Shown here in pieces: positions 48,152 to 57,294 of a DNA stretch of 64,000 nucleotides. The position numbers and the translations under genes are program-made. Position 1 is the first letter of the stretch. Each line of letters begins with the position of its first letter. The notes below the pieces were generated by a model, which saw only the letters and a list, made by a program, of their open reading frames with translations, made no database searches and was not told the DNA's origin. The stretch comes from Anaerolineales bacterium (lineage in GTDB: Bacteria > Chloroflexota > Anaerolineae > Anaerolineales > Villigracilaceae), in the NCBI GenBank assembly GCA_014860745.1, contig JACZJC010000078.1, positions 1-64,000 on the forward strand, given 5' to 3'.

Positions 48152-49952
48152 GATCTTTTAACCTTTTTTCGATCTGCTCCTCGTCTTCGTCGCTGTACGA
48201 AGGAGGAGGCGGCGCCTTTTGACTATTTTTTAAATTTTTACCAAGTGCGATGGCGGGGATATCGCGATACGAAGGCGCTGACCAATTGTCTAGCCCTTCG
48301 TTCGAAAAAAGAACGCCGGGAACGGATTTTGAGTCAAAGCAGTGATCAGCACCCCAATGCTCATCATTCTTTTCGATTGCTTCGCTTCGCCACTGACCGA
48401 GGCCTGTTTCCGCCGACCCGCGATAGGGTGGGCAATAGCCGACAAAGAGATCGGGGCCGTATGCCGCAAAGGGACCTTGATATGCTTCGCTGCGAATAAG
48501 GGCGGTTTGAACTACCTGTCCGCCATCGGGACCTTTCCATTGGAGCAAATCTTCTTTCAGTTTCGTGAGTAGATTCGTTGCGTGATTCTCATCGACCAGA
48601 CCCTTGCCTTCCCTGCCCGCAATGTTCAGGTAGATGCTGTTCAAACCCAAAGCGTAAGCCTGAGTCTGGGACCAGTCAGCCTCTTTCAGGTCAGAGGATG
48701 AGGCGTTTTTCTTCATCAGATAATTGTGATCCACAAGCCATCGGTTCAAATGGACTTTGTAATCGAATCTTCCAAAACCATGATCGGAGAGGACGAGGAT
48801 GCGGGTATTCTTTTTTCGAGATGCTTTTTCGACAATCCGGCCGATCATCTGGTCGAGGCGGACGTACCATGATTCGATGACATCCTCCCTGCCTTTGAAG
48901 AACATATGCTGAACGCGGTCGAGGCTGTCGAAGACACAGGCAAGCAGGCCTTCTTCGAAAGTACTCAGGGAGTGATTGAGAACCCGTTCGCGCTCTTCGT
49001 CGATCATTTCACATAGCTTGAGGAATTGTTCGTCGTTGATGAGGCCTTCATTGAGGGCTGTGGTATCCTGCGGCCAGCCCAGGGTTAGGAATGGGCCGTT
49101 TTTCTTCCATTGATCCTGAATGAAATTTTTCGGTGTGGCGTATGGCCAGGGGGAGGCCAGCGGATGAAGTTGAAGCGGCAGGAAATAAATCGATACCGGG
49201 TTCAGGTTGGTGAGAATGGCGCGGCTGATGGCTTTGACGGTCATGCCAAAGCCGACCGCGAAAGGTAGTTCGACGATCTCGCCCCATTCGCCGAACTTCA
49301 GGTTGACTTTTTGTTTCCCGATCTGCAGGGCGGCATGTTGATTGTCGCCTATCTCCAACTCAAAGTTGACGTTGACGCTTCCGTTCTTTTTTGCGGGGCC
49401 TTCAAGAATGCCGTTGTATTTCGAAGCACCCTTCTTTGTCAATGGGCGGATGGCTGTCTTCCGTTCGGAATCCTCCGGGAGAGTTTCAACCGAAAAGTGT
49501 GTTCCCACGCCAAGACGGCCAAGGATATCCGGAGTCCCAAGCCCGGGGATGGTCTGTACGGGGGAGGCGAATTTTGCAGGAAATGTGGCAGGCCACCACA
49601 TGGAAGTGGCGGGATATCCGTCTTCCACAGATTCATCGAAGATGGTGCGGGCTGTATAGGGTGGGACGAATTGCAGCCCGAGCAGGTTTTTCTGTGTTGG
49701 CAGAAGGGATACCTGCAGACTGTAGTTGGCGGGGTTGCGATGCACGAAATCGAACATCCCATGGCCGCCGGGGTTCATACCCGTGGCAATGCTTGTCCAC
49801 GAAACTTCGCTTTGCGGTGGGTCGGAAACCTGAAATCGGGAATATCCCCCAGCCTGTAGGAGTTTGCTCAGGTTTGGGGTTTTGCCTTGCGAATGAAGTT
49901 TTTCGAAGAACGTTGGGTCGAAGGCGTCCAGGCCAATAATCAGTGTACGCAT
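48138..49952 (-). CDS. Alkaline phosphatase family / type I phosphodiesterase-like protein
   Basis: This family (NPP-like) hydrolyses phosphodiesters or phosphonates. The 604-aa protein starts with MRTLIIGLDAFDPTFFEKLHSQGKTPNL, where Asp binds metal. The nucleophile region is SEVSWTSIATGMNPGGHGMFDFVHR with Thr. VLSDHGFGRFDYKVHLN (about 414-430) carries metal-binding Asp/His and EHWGADHCFDSKSVPGVLF a further His. There is no signal peptide, so it is probably cytoplasmic. It is the second gene of the leftward operon after the 62-aa membrane protein. Confidence 0.9.
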   Translation of the reverse strand: MRTLIIGLDAFDPTFFEKLHSQGKTPNLSKLLQAGGYSRFQVSDPPQSEVSWTSIATGMNPGGHGMFDFVHRNPANYSLQVSLLPTQKNLLGLQFVPPYTARTIFDESVEDGYPATSMWWPATFPAKFASPVQTIPGLGTPDILGRLGVGTHFSVETLPEDSERKTAIRPLTKKGASKYNGILEGPAKKNGSVNVNFELEIGDNQHAALQIGKQKVNLKFGEWGEIVELPFAVGFGMTVKAISRAILTNLNPVSIYFLPLQLHPLASPWPYATPKNFIQDQWKKNGPFLTLGWPQDTTALNEGLINDEQFLKLCEMIDEERERVLNHSLSTFEEGLLACVFDSLDRVQHMFFKGREDVIESWYVRLDQMIGRIVEKASRKKNTRILVLSDHGFGRFDYKVHLNRWLVDHNYLMKKNASSSDLKEADWSQTQAYALGLNSIYLNIAGREGKGLVDENHATNLLTKLKEDLLQWKGPDGGQVVQTALIRSEAYQGPFAAYGPDLFVGYCPPYRGSAETGLGQWRSEAIEKNDEHWGADHCFDSKSVPGVLFSNEGLDNWSAPSYRDIPAIALGKNLKNSQKAPPPPSYSDEDEEQIEKRLKDLGYL

Positions 49953-50019
49953 GAGTGAGGATTATTTTTATTCAGAAAGCGGGCGGCGCGTATTTCAAGA
50001 CCGCCGCCCGAGGTCAATG

Positions 50020-50208
50020 CTATTTATTGGTTTCAGACTGATCTTGCGTAGTCTCATCGTTCTCATTCTCTTTGCGCATGGAGCGGCGGAATTTTGCGAT
50101 TGCCATTTTGATGCGGCCGGAGAACATCAGAACCGTGCCGGAGATCAGGCCGAACGTCACGGCAAGGATTTGGAATAACATTCCACCAGAGCTGGGATCA
50201 ATATACAT
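50020..50208 (-). CDS. Small membrane protein with acidic tail (62 aa)
   Basis: No family was recognised. A membrane helix (GGMLFQILAVTFGLISGTVLMF) is followed by RIKMAIAKFRRSMRK and a Glu/Asp-rich end. It is the first gene of the operon with the phosphodiesterase (68-bp gap) and may be an accessory subunit. Confidence 0.65.
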   Translation of the reverse strand: MYIDPSSGGMLFQILAVTFGLISGTVLMFSGRIKMAIAKFRRSMRKENENDETTQDQSETNK

Positions 50209-50395
50209 ACTTTCCTCTTTTAATTATATTTACTTGATTTGATATTGTATTAATATATCACAATCCCGAAGTCCGTGACAGACAGGCACGAGGCGGCTTT
50301 GGAGCGGGCAAATTATACTTTATGGGGGATTACTCCGTGGTTGTTTTTGGCTATAATTCTAAAAACCAAAATTTTTATCAACAAGGAGAAAAAAG

Positions 50396-50860
50396 ATGAA
50401 AAAATACAGTATGTTCCTGGCTATTCTGGCATTGGTATTGGCTTCCTTGGCCTGCCAGACGGTGGTCGGCGGCGGGAATGGTGTGGACCAGGTCGAAAAC
50501 CTGCCCCCTGTGGACAATCCCGAAGAGTTTTCCACCGCTTCTCCCGAATCTTCCGATGATTTTGGCTTTTCTTTCGAAGGTGATTCTGAATTCCCGACGC
50601 CCGACGACGCGACGAATGTCGTCAGCGTGGCGGGGACAGTAAATTATCAAACCAAATTAAGCCTCGACGAGGTGATGGCGTTCTATCGTGACTACTACGG
50701 TAAGCAGGGGTTCACGGAACGCGACCTGTTAACCACCGTCACTGACGGCGTCTTTAGCTTTGTTTTTGACGGCCACGAAAGCGGAAAGGCCATCGTCATT
50801 CAAGGTGTTGACCTTGGTGATGGAACGGTGAATGTGAATATTTCCCTTCAGGATGTATAG
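50396..50860 (+). CDS. Hypothetical lipoprotein (154 aa)
   Basis: A signal peptide with lipobox (MFLAILALVLASLACQTV, Cys about 19) precedes a low-complexity Ser/Asp/Glu-rich linker and a compact domain (KLSLDEVMAFYRDYYGKQGFTERDLL...VNVNISLQDV). The C-terminal domain is shared with many Anaerolineae lipoproteins of unknown role. CAAGGAG precedes the ATG. It is followed 51 bp later by the SUMF1-type lipoprotein and may be co-transcribed with it. Confidence 0.75.
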   Translation: MKKYSMFLAILALVLASLACQTVVGGGNGVDQVENLPPVDNPEEFSTASPESSDDFGFSFEGDSEFPTPDDATNVVSVAGTVNYQTKLSLDEVMAFYRDYYGKQGFTERDLLTTVTDGVFSFVFDGHESGKAIVIQGVDLGDGTVNVNISLQDV

Positions 50861-50911
50861 AAAAGCATCCCGAAAATTCGTTTCCATGATGCGTTGACGA
50901 AAGTCGGAGAC

Positions 50912-51808
50912 ATGAACAAGACGATAATTCTGCCCTCCTTTATATTTGCTATGATTTTGCTTGCAGGATGTTCCAGACCGCCTTCCGGTAATGTCTCTTT
51001 GCCTGAAATTGGAAGTACTCGGGTGTCGTCCATGGACGGGATGAGCATGGTCTATGTTCCCGAAGGCCGCTTCATCATGGGAAGTGAGTTTGGTCTCACC
51101 GATGAGCAGCCTCAACACGAAGTATTTCTCGACGCCTACTGGATCGACTTGACGGAAGCAAGCAATGGGATGTATCGCCAATGTGTTGCGGATAAAAAAT
51201 GCGATAACCCTGAATCGACAATTTTCTTTGATGATACGGATTACCGGGACCATCCAGCGGTTTTTGTCTCATGGGAAGATGCGCAAAATTACTGCGCCTG
51301 GGCGGGTCGCCGCCTGCCCACGGAGGCGGAGTGGGAGAAAGCCGCCATTTGGGATCCGAACACGAACGAGCAACGCACGTATCCCTGGGGAGGAAAATAT
51401 GATTGCAGGATGGGTAACTTCGATGATGAGTTGAGTTTGGATGCTTCGATCATGCCGGACACGAACGAAGGATGTGATGGTTTTGTTGGCAGTGCACCGG
51501 CAGGGAGCTTCCCTGAGAGCACCAGTCCATATGGCGCTTTGGACATGGGTGGTAATGTTTGGGAATGGGTACACGATGCATTCATCGAAGTGGATCCGCT
51601 TGGTTCCTCTGTGCAGAACTATTATGCAATTTCGCCGGATTCCAATCCCCAGGGAGTGGATCCTGAAATCACGGTCTATCGTGTTGTGAGGGGAGGTTCC
51701 TGGAGCACCATGTTTGGCTTTGGAAGAGGAGCATACCGTCTTTGGTATGGGTTGGACGAGATCCACGATGATGTGGGTTTTCGCTGTGCCTTGCCGGCTG
51801 TGCCTTGA
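50912..51808 (+). CDS. SUMF1/FGE-sulfatase-domain lipoprotein
   Basis: The domain includes formylglycine-generating enzyme but is widely used in other roles. The ATG at 50912 gives MNKTIILPSFIFAMILLAGCSRP, a lipobox. The 298-aa protein has the whole SUMF1 pattern: YVPEGRFIMGSEFGLTDEQPQHEVFLDAYWIDLTEAS, HPAVFVSWEDAQNYCAWAGRRLPTEAEWEKAA, GGNVWEWVHDAFIE and VVRGGSWSTMFGFGRGAYRLW...GFRCALP. The catalytic Cys pair of true FGE (CRY..C) is not seen at the expected place, so it may be a non-catalytic surface lectin- or effector-type protein. Confidence 0.85.
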   Translation: MNKTIILPSFIFAMILLAGCSRPPSGNVSLPEIGSTRVSSMDGMSMVYVPEGRFIMGSEFGLTDEQPQHEVFLDAYWIDLTEASNGMYRQCVADKKCDNPESTIFFDDTDYRDHPAVFVSWEDAQNYCAWAGRRLPTEAEWEKAAIWDPNTNEQRTYPWGGKYDCRMGNFDDELSLDASIMPDTNEGCDGFVGSAPAGSFPESTSPYGALDMGGNVWEWVHDAFIEVDPLGSSVQNYYAISPDSNPQGVDPEITVYRVVRGGSWSTMFGFGRGAYRLWYGLDEIHDDVGFRCALPAVP

Positions 51809-51840
51809 TTGAAAAATCACCCCAATAATTTTATAAACAG

Positions 51841-51878
51841 AAAATGCTGCCGATGTTTATTATGTCGGCTGCATTTTT
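51841..51878. terminator. Bidirectional terminator between convergent genes
   Basis: AAAATGCTGCCGA and TCGGCTGCATTTT form a 13-bp stem with one mismatch. It overlaps the stop codon of pabBC on the minus strand and follows the SUMF1 gene on the plus strand, with T runs on both sides. Confidence 0.75.
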
Positions 51879-53581
51879 ATTTTAACTTCCACCCATTTTC
51901 GGAGGGAATTGACAAGGAAAATCTTTGAGCAATTTGCCAGTTCATCCCTGTGAAGAATCCGCTCTTGGATTTGGCCGGTCTCCAGCAACCAGCCGCGGAA
52001 AGTGCCGGGGAGCAGCCCACAGGTGACGGGGGGAGTGAAGCGTTCGTTATCCATTTCCACAACCAGATTACCGATGGTGAATTCGGTTAATTCGCCATTT
52101 TCATTGAAGACTAGAACATCATCATATTCCTTTGGGGGAGAGGGATAGATCTCGCGGTGGGTTGTTTTATGGAAGAGAAAAACATTGCTTGAATTCACTG
52201 AATGGTTAGCCAGGCAGGCTTTGAACACTCGTTCTTCCGAAAGAAAATCAACGGTCTCTTCTGAAAATTCGCCGGAACGGTTGACTAAAATTTTTACACG
52301 CTTCGGGGAAGTGAAGCCTCCCGCCACCTCGGAGAGAAAATCCACCAGCCCTTCCCTTGAAAAAGAAAAATCGAAATATTCCGCCGAATCTGCCATGCGG
52401 GCGATGTGCTTATCCAGCAGGAAATACCCTTCGTTCGGAGTCCAAAGTATGGTTTCGAAAAGTGAAAATTCAACGGGACGTTCCGTCAGCACCCGGGCTT
52501 TGAGCAGCGCCTCGTTGAATTCATCCGTGCTGGTCGAATCCCAGACGATTCCGCCTCCCACGCCATATTCCGCCTGCGCTTTTGTTTTGTCGATCAACGC
52601 CGTGCGGATGGCGACATTGAATTGCGCCATGCGATTCGGAGAAATATATCCGATGGAACCCGTGTAAATCCTGCGCGGAGTTGTTTCCAACTGCGCGATG
52701 ATTTTCATCGTGCTGACCTTCGGTGCGCCTGTGATGGAGGCGCAGGGAAAGAGTGCGGAAAATATTTCAGTGATGGATGATTTTGTTTTGGCCTGCACAG
52801 TCGAGGTCATTTGAAGAAGCGTCGGATATTTTTCCACATGAAACAAATCAGGGACTTGTACACTGCCAATCTCAGCGATTCGCCCAAGGTCATTGCGGAC
52901 CATGTCCACGATCATGACATTTTCCGCGCGGTTTTTTTCGGATGCGCGTAGCCAATTTGAGTTATCCAAGTCTTCGCTTTTGAATCGTCCGCGTTTGAAC
53001 GTCCCTTTCATTGGGCGGCTGTAAATCCAATTCCCATCCAGCTTGAAGAATAACTCAGGGGAGGCCGAACAAATCACATGCCTGCCGATGTTGAGCATGG
53101 CGGCATACTTGTTTTGGCTCTGGGCAAGATGTAGAAAGAAATTCCATTCATCTTCGACGAAATCCGCTTTCAGGCGCATCGTGTAATTGACCTGATACGT
53201 CTGCCCGTGCGCGATGGCGTCTTTTATTTTTTCGATGGCGGTGTTATAACTTTCGCGCCCGGTGGTCGCCTGCCAATTCAAGGAGGCAGGGCTTTCCTTC
53301 GGTGCTGGCAATTGAACCGTGCGCGGCTCTGAATACAGACCGAACCACAGCAGTGGAAATTCGCCCGGGCTTAAAACCTGCAGGGCGCTGTCGAAGGCAG
53401 GCGCAGCCTCGTAACTGACGAATCCCGCCGCATGCCAGCCGTTCGTATTGACAAGGCGCTCAACTTCTTTTAAAGTCTCCTTCACATCCCGAATCTGATC
53501 CGCTTGCAGGATCTTGTGCGGGTGTGAAAGATGCAGCCATTCGCCGCTGCTTTTTAATAAAACTTCATTTATGCCAACCAA
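51860..53581 (-). CDS. pabB: Fused aminodeoxychorismate synthase component I / aminodeoxychorismate lyase (PabBC)
   Basis: PabB makes 4-amino-4-deoxychorismate and PabC converts it to 4-aminobenzoate for folate. The 573-aa protein has a chorismate-binding domain (residues about 115-370) with QTYQVNYTMRLKA, SRPMKGTFKRGR, ASEKNRAENVMIVDMVRNDLGRI and FPCASITGAPKVSTMKII. The aminotransferase class IV domain (about 375-570) has SLFETILWTPNEGYFLLDKHIARM and SFTIGNLVVE-like ELTEFTIGNLVVEMDNE. The track start is a TTG, with GAGG upstream and no ATG nearby. The fusion is common in Bacteroidetes and Chloroflexi. The glutaminase PabA is not in the window. Confidence 0.92.
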   Translation of the reverse strand: MVGINEVLLKSSGEWLHLSHPHKILQADQIRDVKETLKEVERLVNTNGWHAAGFVSYEAAPAFDSALQVLSPGEFPLLWFGLYSEPRTVQLPAPKESPASLNWQATTGRESYNTAIEKIKDAIAHGQTYQVNYTMRLKADFVEDEWNFFLHLAQSQNKYAAMLNIGRHVICSASPELFFKLDGNWIYSRPMKGTFKRGRFKSEDLDNSNWLRASEKNRAENVMIVDMVRNDLGRIAEIGSVQVPDLFHVEKYPTLLQMTSTVQAKTKSSITEIFSALFPCASITGAPKVSTMKIIAQLETTPRRIYTGSIGYISPNRMAQFNVAIRTALIDKTKAQAEYGVGGGIVWDSTSTDEFNEALLKARVLTERPVEFSLFETILWTPNEGYFLLDKHIARMADSAEYFDFSFSREGLVDFLSEVAGGFTSPKRVKILVNRSGEFSEETVDFLSEERVFKACLANHSVNSSNVFLFHKTTHREIYPSPPKEYDDVLVFNENGELTEFTIGNLVVEMDNERFTPPVTCGLLPGTFRGWLLETGQIQERILHRDELANCSKIFLVNSLRKWVEVKIKMQPT

Positions 53582-53593
53582 GGTTGCCTCGAG

Positions 53594-53980
53594 ATGAAAA
53601 AATTCCTTTCAATTGTACCGCGCTGGTTTCCCGCCCTCCTGCTCATGCTGATCATCTTCGCCTTTTCCTCGCGCCCGAGCGATGAAATACCGCATTTCCC
53701 CGGCTGGGATTACTTCATCAAAAAAGGCGCGCACGCCCTCGGTTACGGCCTGCTCGCATTGGCATATTTGCGCATCTTCAAGGCGGAGAAAAAATATTAT
53801 CTGCTTTCGTGGCTGTTGGCGGTTTTTTATTCTGCAACCGATGAATTTCATCAATCTTTTGTACCTGGGCGGCACGCATCCGCCGCCGATGTTTTAGTCT
53901 TCGACAATTTTGGTGCAATAGCTGCATTGACCCTGCATTATTTTTGGAGAAAACGTGAAAAAGAAAATCAACCGGCGTGA
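53594..53980 (+). CDS. VanZ-family membrane protein
   Basis: VanZ proteins are small membrane proteins linked to teicoplanin resistance or phosphotransfer. The 128-aa protein shows three or four helices and the family motifs FIFAFSSRPSDEIP-like LIIFAFSSRPSDEIPHFPGWDYFIKKGAHALGYGLLALAYLR and SATDEFHQSFVPGRHASAADVLVFDNFGA. It is divergent from pabBC with a 12-bp gap. The decayed amine oxidase-like ORF starts inside its 3' end. Confidence 0.88.
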   Translation: MKKFLSIVPRWFPALLLMLIIFAFSSRPSDEIPHFPGWDYFIKKGAHALGYGLLALAYLRIFKAEKKYYLLSWLLAVFYSATDEFHQSFVPGRHASAADVLVFDNFGAIAALTLHYFWRKREKENQPA

Positions 53981-54308
53981 CTATTTACGAATCGCATCTA
54001 TCGGGACAGCCTCCGCCCTTGCTCTTTCATGCGGAATGATTCAAACCCCGCCCCGATCTTCGACCGAGGAGCCTGAATCCATGACCCAAACAGATTTGAA
54101 CACTGACAATTCCTCCCCCAGTGCGGAGGTGCTTGTCCTCGGCGAATATTCGCACATCTCGCTCTTCGCCAGCGGAGACGATTACGATGCACTCTTTGAG
54201 CCTGTGGATGATGTGTTGTTCTTCGCGGGCGAGGCGACATCAAGTGAATATCCCGGCACGGCGCATGGGGCGTATCTGACGGGAGTGGCGGCAGTGGGGG
54301 AGATGTAG
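53955..54308 (+). pseudogene. Internally deleted amine oxidase-like gene (Tat/lipobox signal joined to C-terminal end)
   Basis: The 117-codon ORF starts with GTG, GGAG upstream, and overlaps the VanZ gene. It begins with a Tat signal and lipobox (INRRDYLRIASIGTASALALSC). From residue about 68 onward it reads LFASGDDYDALFEPVDDVLFFAGEATSSEYPGTAHGAYLTGV, the conserved C-terminal end of flavin monoamine oxidases. The whole FAD and substrate domains (about 380 residues) are missing, so this is an in-frame deletion. The product cannot be an oxidase. Confidence 0.8.
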
Positions 54309-54418
54309 CCATAGAGTGGCAGATAATACGGATTTATACGGCGAATATCTGGAAGTAAAATAATCTTCTTCAAATGGGAGAGAAGTAAGCCTAAGCCTCG
54401 ACGAAAATTTTAGAATTG

Positions 54419-55069
54419 TTATTCTGTTTTTTGTGGGAAAGATCTTAAAGTCATTTCGGGCCAATAACGTTTGCGAAGCCGTTCGTATGTTTCAGTTAAT
54501 GCCCATCTCGGAAGGTTTGCTGATGTTCCTTGGGTGTTCCACTTAAAGACGCCCACATAATAATATGGGTGTTTATATGAAACAGGATTCATGATTGATT
54601 GTTCTAATGAGCCAAGCGTATCATCGTTAAAAGGATCGGTTGCAGCAAAGTGTGCGGCAACTTTGTTCCTCCAAAGATAAATTTCTGGAATTGCATCTCT
54701 AACATAGTCTGTGCAATATGCCTTTATTACCTTTTTGTTCATCGGATCTACTAATGCGCTAGATCGCCATTTTTTCTTCTTCATCAAATCTACTAGTGCT
54801 ATTTAACGTAAATAATTGACAATCGTTGTTGAAAACCAATTAAAAGAACACGGAATAATCGGTGCGACATTATTTGAGATATGCCCAACAACATTGGCTG
54901 CATGAGGATCTTTGGCAATCATGCTTAATTCTTGCTCGCGGACAGTATCGGCTAGGATTTTCAGCCCCACATAGCTTTGAGGAAAAACTTGATAGTTATT
55001 AAAGGGAGAATTTGTAGGATCAAGCGAAATGCCTTGAGCATGGTCGAGAATAATAGGAGGTGTATTCAT
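54419..55069 (-). pseudogene. Conserved hypothetical gene split by one in-frame TAA
   Basis: Two track ORFs (88 aa at 54803-55069 and 122 aa at 54419-54787) lie in the same frame, separated only by TAA (54803-54805) and six codons. Joining them gives a ~217-aa protein: ...CSFNWFSTTIVNYLR, stop, IALVDLMKKKKWRSS...IYLWRNKVAAHFAATDP. The sequence runs on smoothly across the stop, so one nonsense mutation probably inactivated it. The family (WRNKxAAHFAATDP) is recalled as a small hypothetical protein, possibly HEPN-like. The region is AT-rich, suggesting recent transfer. Confidence 0.75.
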
Positions 55070-55163
55070 TTATTGTTAACCATTTATCTCTCTTCGTAAA
55101 TGAAGTTATGTAAAATAACTTCATCCTATCCGTCCCAATTCGCCATCCACCCTCAACCGCCCC

Positions 55164-55937
55164 TTATTCAAACTCAATCTCGATCTCTTCGTCGTCCTTC
55201 CAATCTTCACTGCGCTCGAACTCGATGTCGCCGAACAGCACATCCTGCCTGGCGGTCACGCGATAGCGCTTAACCAACTCCAGCAGCGCGAGGAAGGTCA
55301 CTACGATCTCCACGCGTGTGGCTTTGTCGGTGATCAGCCCGCTGAATGACATGCGCTGAATGTTCTTCAATGTCTTGGTGATGAAGTCGATCTTCTCGCG
55401 GATGGTCACCCTCGGCGCGGTGATGATCGTCCCCAGCGGTTTCTTGTCCGCGCCTTTTGAGAACGCAGATTCTGCGGCGTTGAGCAAGCCTTCGAGAGTC
55501 AGATTCGAGAGGTCAAGTTTCGGTTCCACTTTCGGAGGCGGCGCCACACGCAGGAACGTCCGCAGGTTTTGGGACTGCCGTTCTTCCATCCAGGCAGCGA
55601 TTTCCTTGTAACGTTTGTACAGCCTCAACTGCTCCACAAGCGAAACGCCAGGGTCTTCCTCGCCAACTTCGCGTTCGGGCGGGCGCGGCAATAGCGCTTC
55701 TGACTTGATCTGCACCAGCTTCGCCGCGATCACCAGGAACGACGAGATCTCTTCGGGTAGTTGATTCTCCACCGCCCGCAAATGCTCAAGGTACTGGTCC
55801 GTCACCGAGGCCAGCGACACCGACGTAATATCCAATTCGGCGCGTTCGATCAGGCTCAACAACAAGTCAAGCGGACCCTCGTAGTCCGGGGTCAGAACCT
55901 TATACGTGCCGAGTTGATTTCCAAAAATTCCATCCAT
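55164..55937 (-). CDS. scpA: Segregation and condensation protein A
   Basis: ScpA is the kleisin that joins Smc and ScpB in the bacterial condensin complex. The ATG at 55937 gives [53 protein letters not shown], the standard ScpA N-terminus. A helical middle and a C-terminal winged helix ([31 protein letters not shown]) follow, ending in an acidic tail. The length (257 aa) is typical. The track start at 56003 is in the promoter. A TATAAT box is nine bases before the ATG. Confidence 0.92.
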   Translation of the reverse strand: MDGIFGNQLGTYKVLTPDYEGPLDLLLSLIERAELDITSVSLASVTDQYLEHLRAVENQLPEEISSFLVIAAKLVQIKSEALLPRPPEREVGEEDPGVSLVEQLRLYKRYKEIAAWMEERQSQNLRTFLRVAPPPKVEPKLDLSNLTLEGLLNAAESAFSKGADKKPLGTIITAPRVTIREKIDFITKTLKNIQRMSFSGLITDKATRVEIVVTFLALLELVKRYRVTARQDVLFGDIEFERSEDWKDDEEIEIEFE

Positions 55938-55946
55938 AGCGGGCGA

Positions 55947-55952
55947 ATTATA
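55947..55952 (-). promoter_or_regulatory. -10 box of scpA
   Basis: TATAAT on the minus strand with nine bases (TCGCCCGCT) before the ATG. This is one of four genes with this close spacing and suggests a leaderless mRNA. Confidence 0.6.
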
Positions 55953-56071
55953 ACTTATGTACCTTTTCAGGACACGGATTTGACGGAAGGCACGGACAAA
56001 CACGGATTATTAAAATGTCTTTCAGTGTGCATCCGCGCGATCCGTGCCGTCCGTGTACAAAAGGAGGGCGG

Positions 56072-56077
56072 TATAAT
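56072..56077 (+). promoter_or_regulatory. -10 box of moaC
   Basis: TATAAT lies seven bases before the moaC ATG. AGGAGGGCGG precedes it but is too far to be the ribosome binding site. A leaderless transcript is likely. Confidence 0.55.
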
Positions 56078-56084
56078 CCAGCCC

Positions 56085-56561
56085 ATGTCCAAACTAACTC
56101 ACCTCGATGAACACGGTCGCGCCAAGATGGTGGATGTCAGCGACAAGCCTGACACCTCTCGCACCGCCATCGCGCGCGGCGAAGTCCACATGAAAAAAGA
56201 GACATTGGATTTGATCCGTGCAGGTCAGATAAAGAAGGGCGATGTGTTGACTGTGGCACAAATCGCAGGCATCACCGCCTCCAAACGGACCTCGGACCTG
56301 ATTCCGTTATGTCATCCTCTTCCACTCTCAAAAGTGGACGTCGACCTCGAGCTGGACGATACGCTCCCCGGAGTGGTCATCACCGCCACAGCCAAAGTCA
56401 CCGGCAAGACCGGCGTCGAAATGGAAGCCCTCACCGCCGTCTCCGTCGCCGCGCTCACCGTCTACGACATGGCAAAAGCCGCCGAGAAAACCATGCGCAT
56501 TCAGAATATTCGCCTCATCGAAAAGCATGGCGGTCAATCGGGTGACATTGTCAATCTGTAA
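56085..56561 (+). CDS. moaC: Cyclic pyranopterin monophosphate synthase
   Basis: MoaC converts the product of MoaA into cyclic pyranopterin monophosphate in molybdopterin synthesis. The 158-aa protein shows [55 protein letters not shown] and [23 protein letters not shown] with the active-site Asp/Lys. The track start at 55761 is antisense to scpA; the ATG at 56085 is the family start. It is 73 bp before a cupin gene and 475 bp before moaD. MoaA is not in the window. Confidence 0.95.
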   Translation: MSKLTHLDEHGRAKMVDVSDKPDTSRTAIARGEVHMKKETLDLIRAGQIKKGDVLTVAQIAGITASKRTSDLIPLCHPLPLSKVDVDLELDDTLPGVVITATAKVTGKTGVEMEALTAVSVAALTVYDMAKAAEKTMRIQNIRLIEKHGGQSGDIVNL

Positions 56562-56633
56562 GGACGACCCTTCAATCCCGTCCAGGTGCCTCACTTTCAC
56601 TGAGCGGGTCGCCCCTACATTATTGGTAAACCT

Positions 56634-57002
56634 ATGAATTACTCCTCAATCAACCTCCAGGAAAAACTCACAAAATTCTCCGAACACTGGTCGCCGAAAA
56701 TTATCGCCCAGTTGAACGACTACCATCTCAAATTAGCAAAGGTAAAGGGCGAATTCGTCTGGCACGACCACCCCGAAACCGATGAAGTTTTCATCGTTGT
56801 CAAAGGTCACCTCGAAATTTTCTTCCGCGATGGCAAAGTCTCACTGGATGAAGGTGAAATGTTCGTCGTCCCGAAAGGAGTAGAGCACAAACCTGTCGCC
56901 GGGCAGGAATGTCACATTCTGCTGATCGAACCTGCGGGTACGGTCAACACAAGTGATGCAAAGGACTCATCGCTAACCGCCCCAAATGACATCTGGATTT
57001 AA
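56634..57002 (+). CDS. Cupin-domain protein
   Basis: The 122-aa single-domain cupin shows [61 protein letters not shown] (cupin motif 1 with HDH...E) and [20 protein letters not shown] (motif 2 with His). A bound metal is expected. Homologues are common between Moa genes or as stand-alone genes. It lies between moaC and moaD on the same strand. The reaction is unknown. Confidence 0.9.
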   Translation: MNYSSINLQEKLTKFSEHWSPKIIAQLNDYHLKLAKVKGEFVWHDHPETDEVFIVVKGHLEIFFRDGKVSLDEGEMFVVPKGVEHKPVAGQECHILLIEPAGTVNTSDAKDSSLTAPNDIWI

Positions 57003-57036
57003 CACTTTCAACCTGTAACCTGTAACCCAAGAAACC

Positions 57037-57285
57037 ATGAATCACATCAAACTATTATTCTTCGCCACCATCCGCGACCGCGCCGGGACAAAATCCATGG
57101 AAATGGACATCCCCGCCGACATGACCATCCTGCAATTGAAAGAAAAGCTCGGTGCGGATTATCCCAACCTGAAAGAGTCCATGAAATCCGTACTCATCAC
57201 CATCAATCGCGAATACGCCTTTGACGAAGCCGTTGTCCCAACCAGCGCGGAGATTGCTTTATTCCCGCCTGTTTCCGGAGGATAA
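57037..57285 (+). CDS. moaD: Molybdopterin synthase small subunit
   Basis: MoaD is the ubiquitin-fold sulfur carrier of molybdopterin synthase, with a C-terminal Gly-Gly thiocarboxylate. The 82-aa protein ends in FPPVSGG, the required tail, and has IKLLFFATIRDRAGTKSMEMDIPADMTILQLKEKL. It is followed by moaE after a 9-bp gap, so the two subunits are co-expressed. Confidence 0.93.
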   Translation: MNHIKLLFFATIRDRAGTKSMEMDIPADMTILQLKEKLGADYPNLKESMKSVLITINREYAFDEAVVPTSAEIALFPPVSGG

Positions 57286-57294
57286 CCTTTCAAG

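Noticed and set aside
49311-49939. Two 182-aa plus-strand ORFs
   Set aside because: Both are antisense shadows of the phosphodiesterase gene.
50912-51808. SUMF1 protein as activating enzyme for the two sulfatase-fold proteins
   Set aside because: The sulfatase-fold proteins lack the C/SxPxR motif that formylglycine needs, and the SUMF1 protein lacks an obvious FGE active-site Cys pair.
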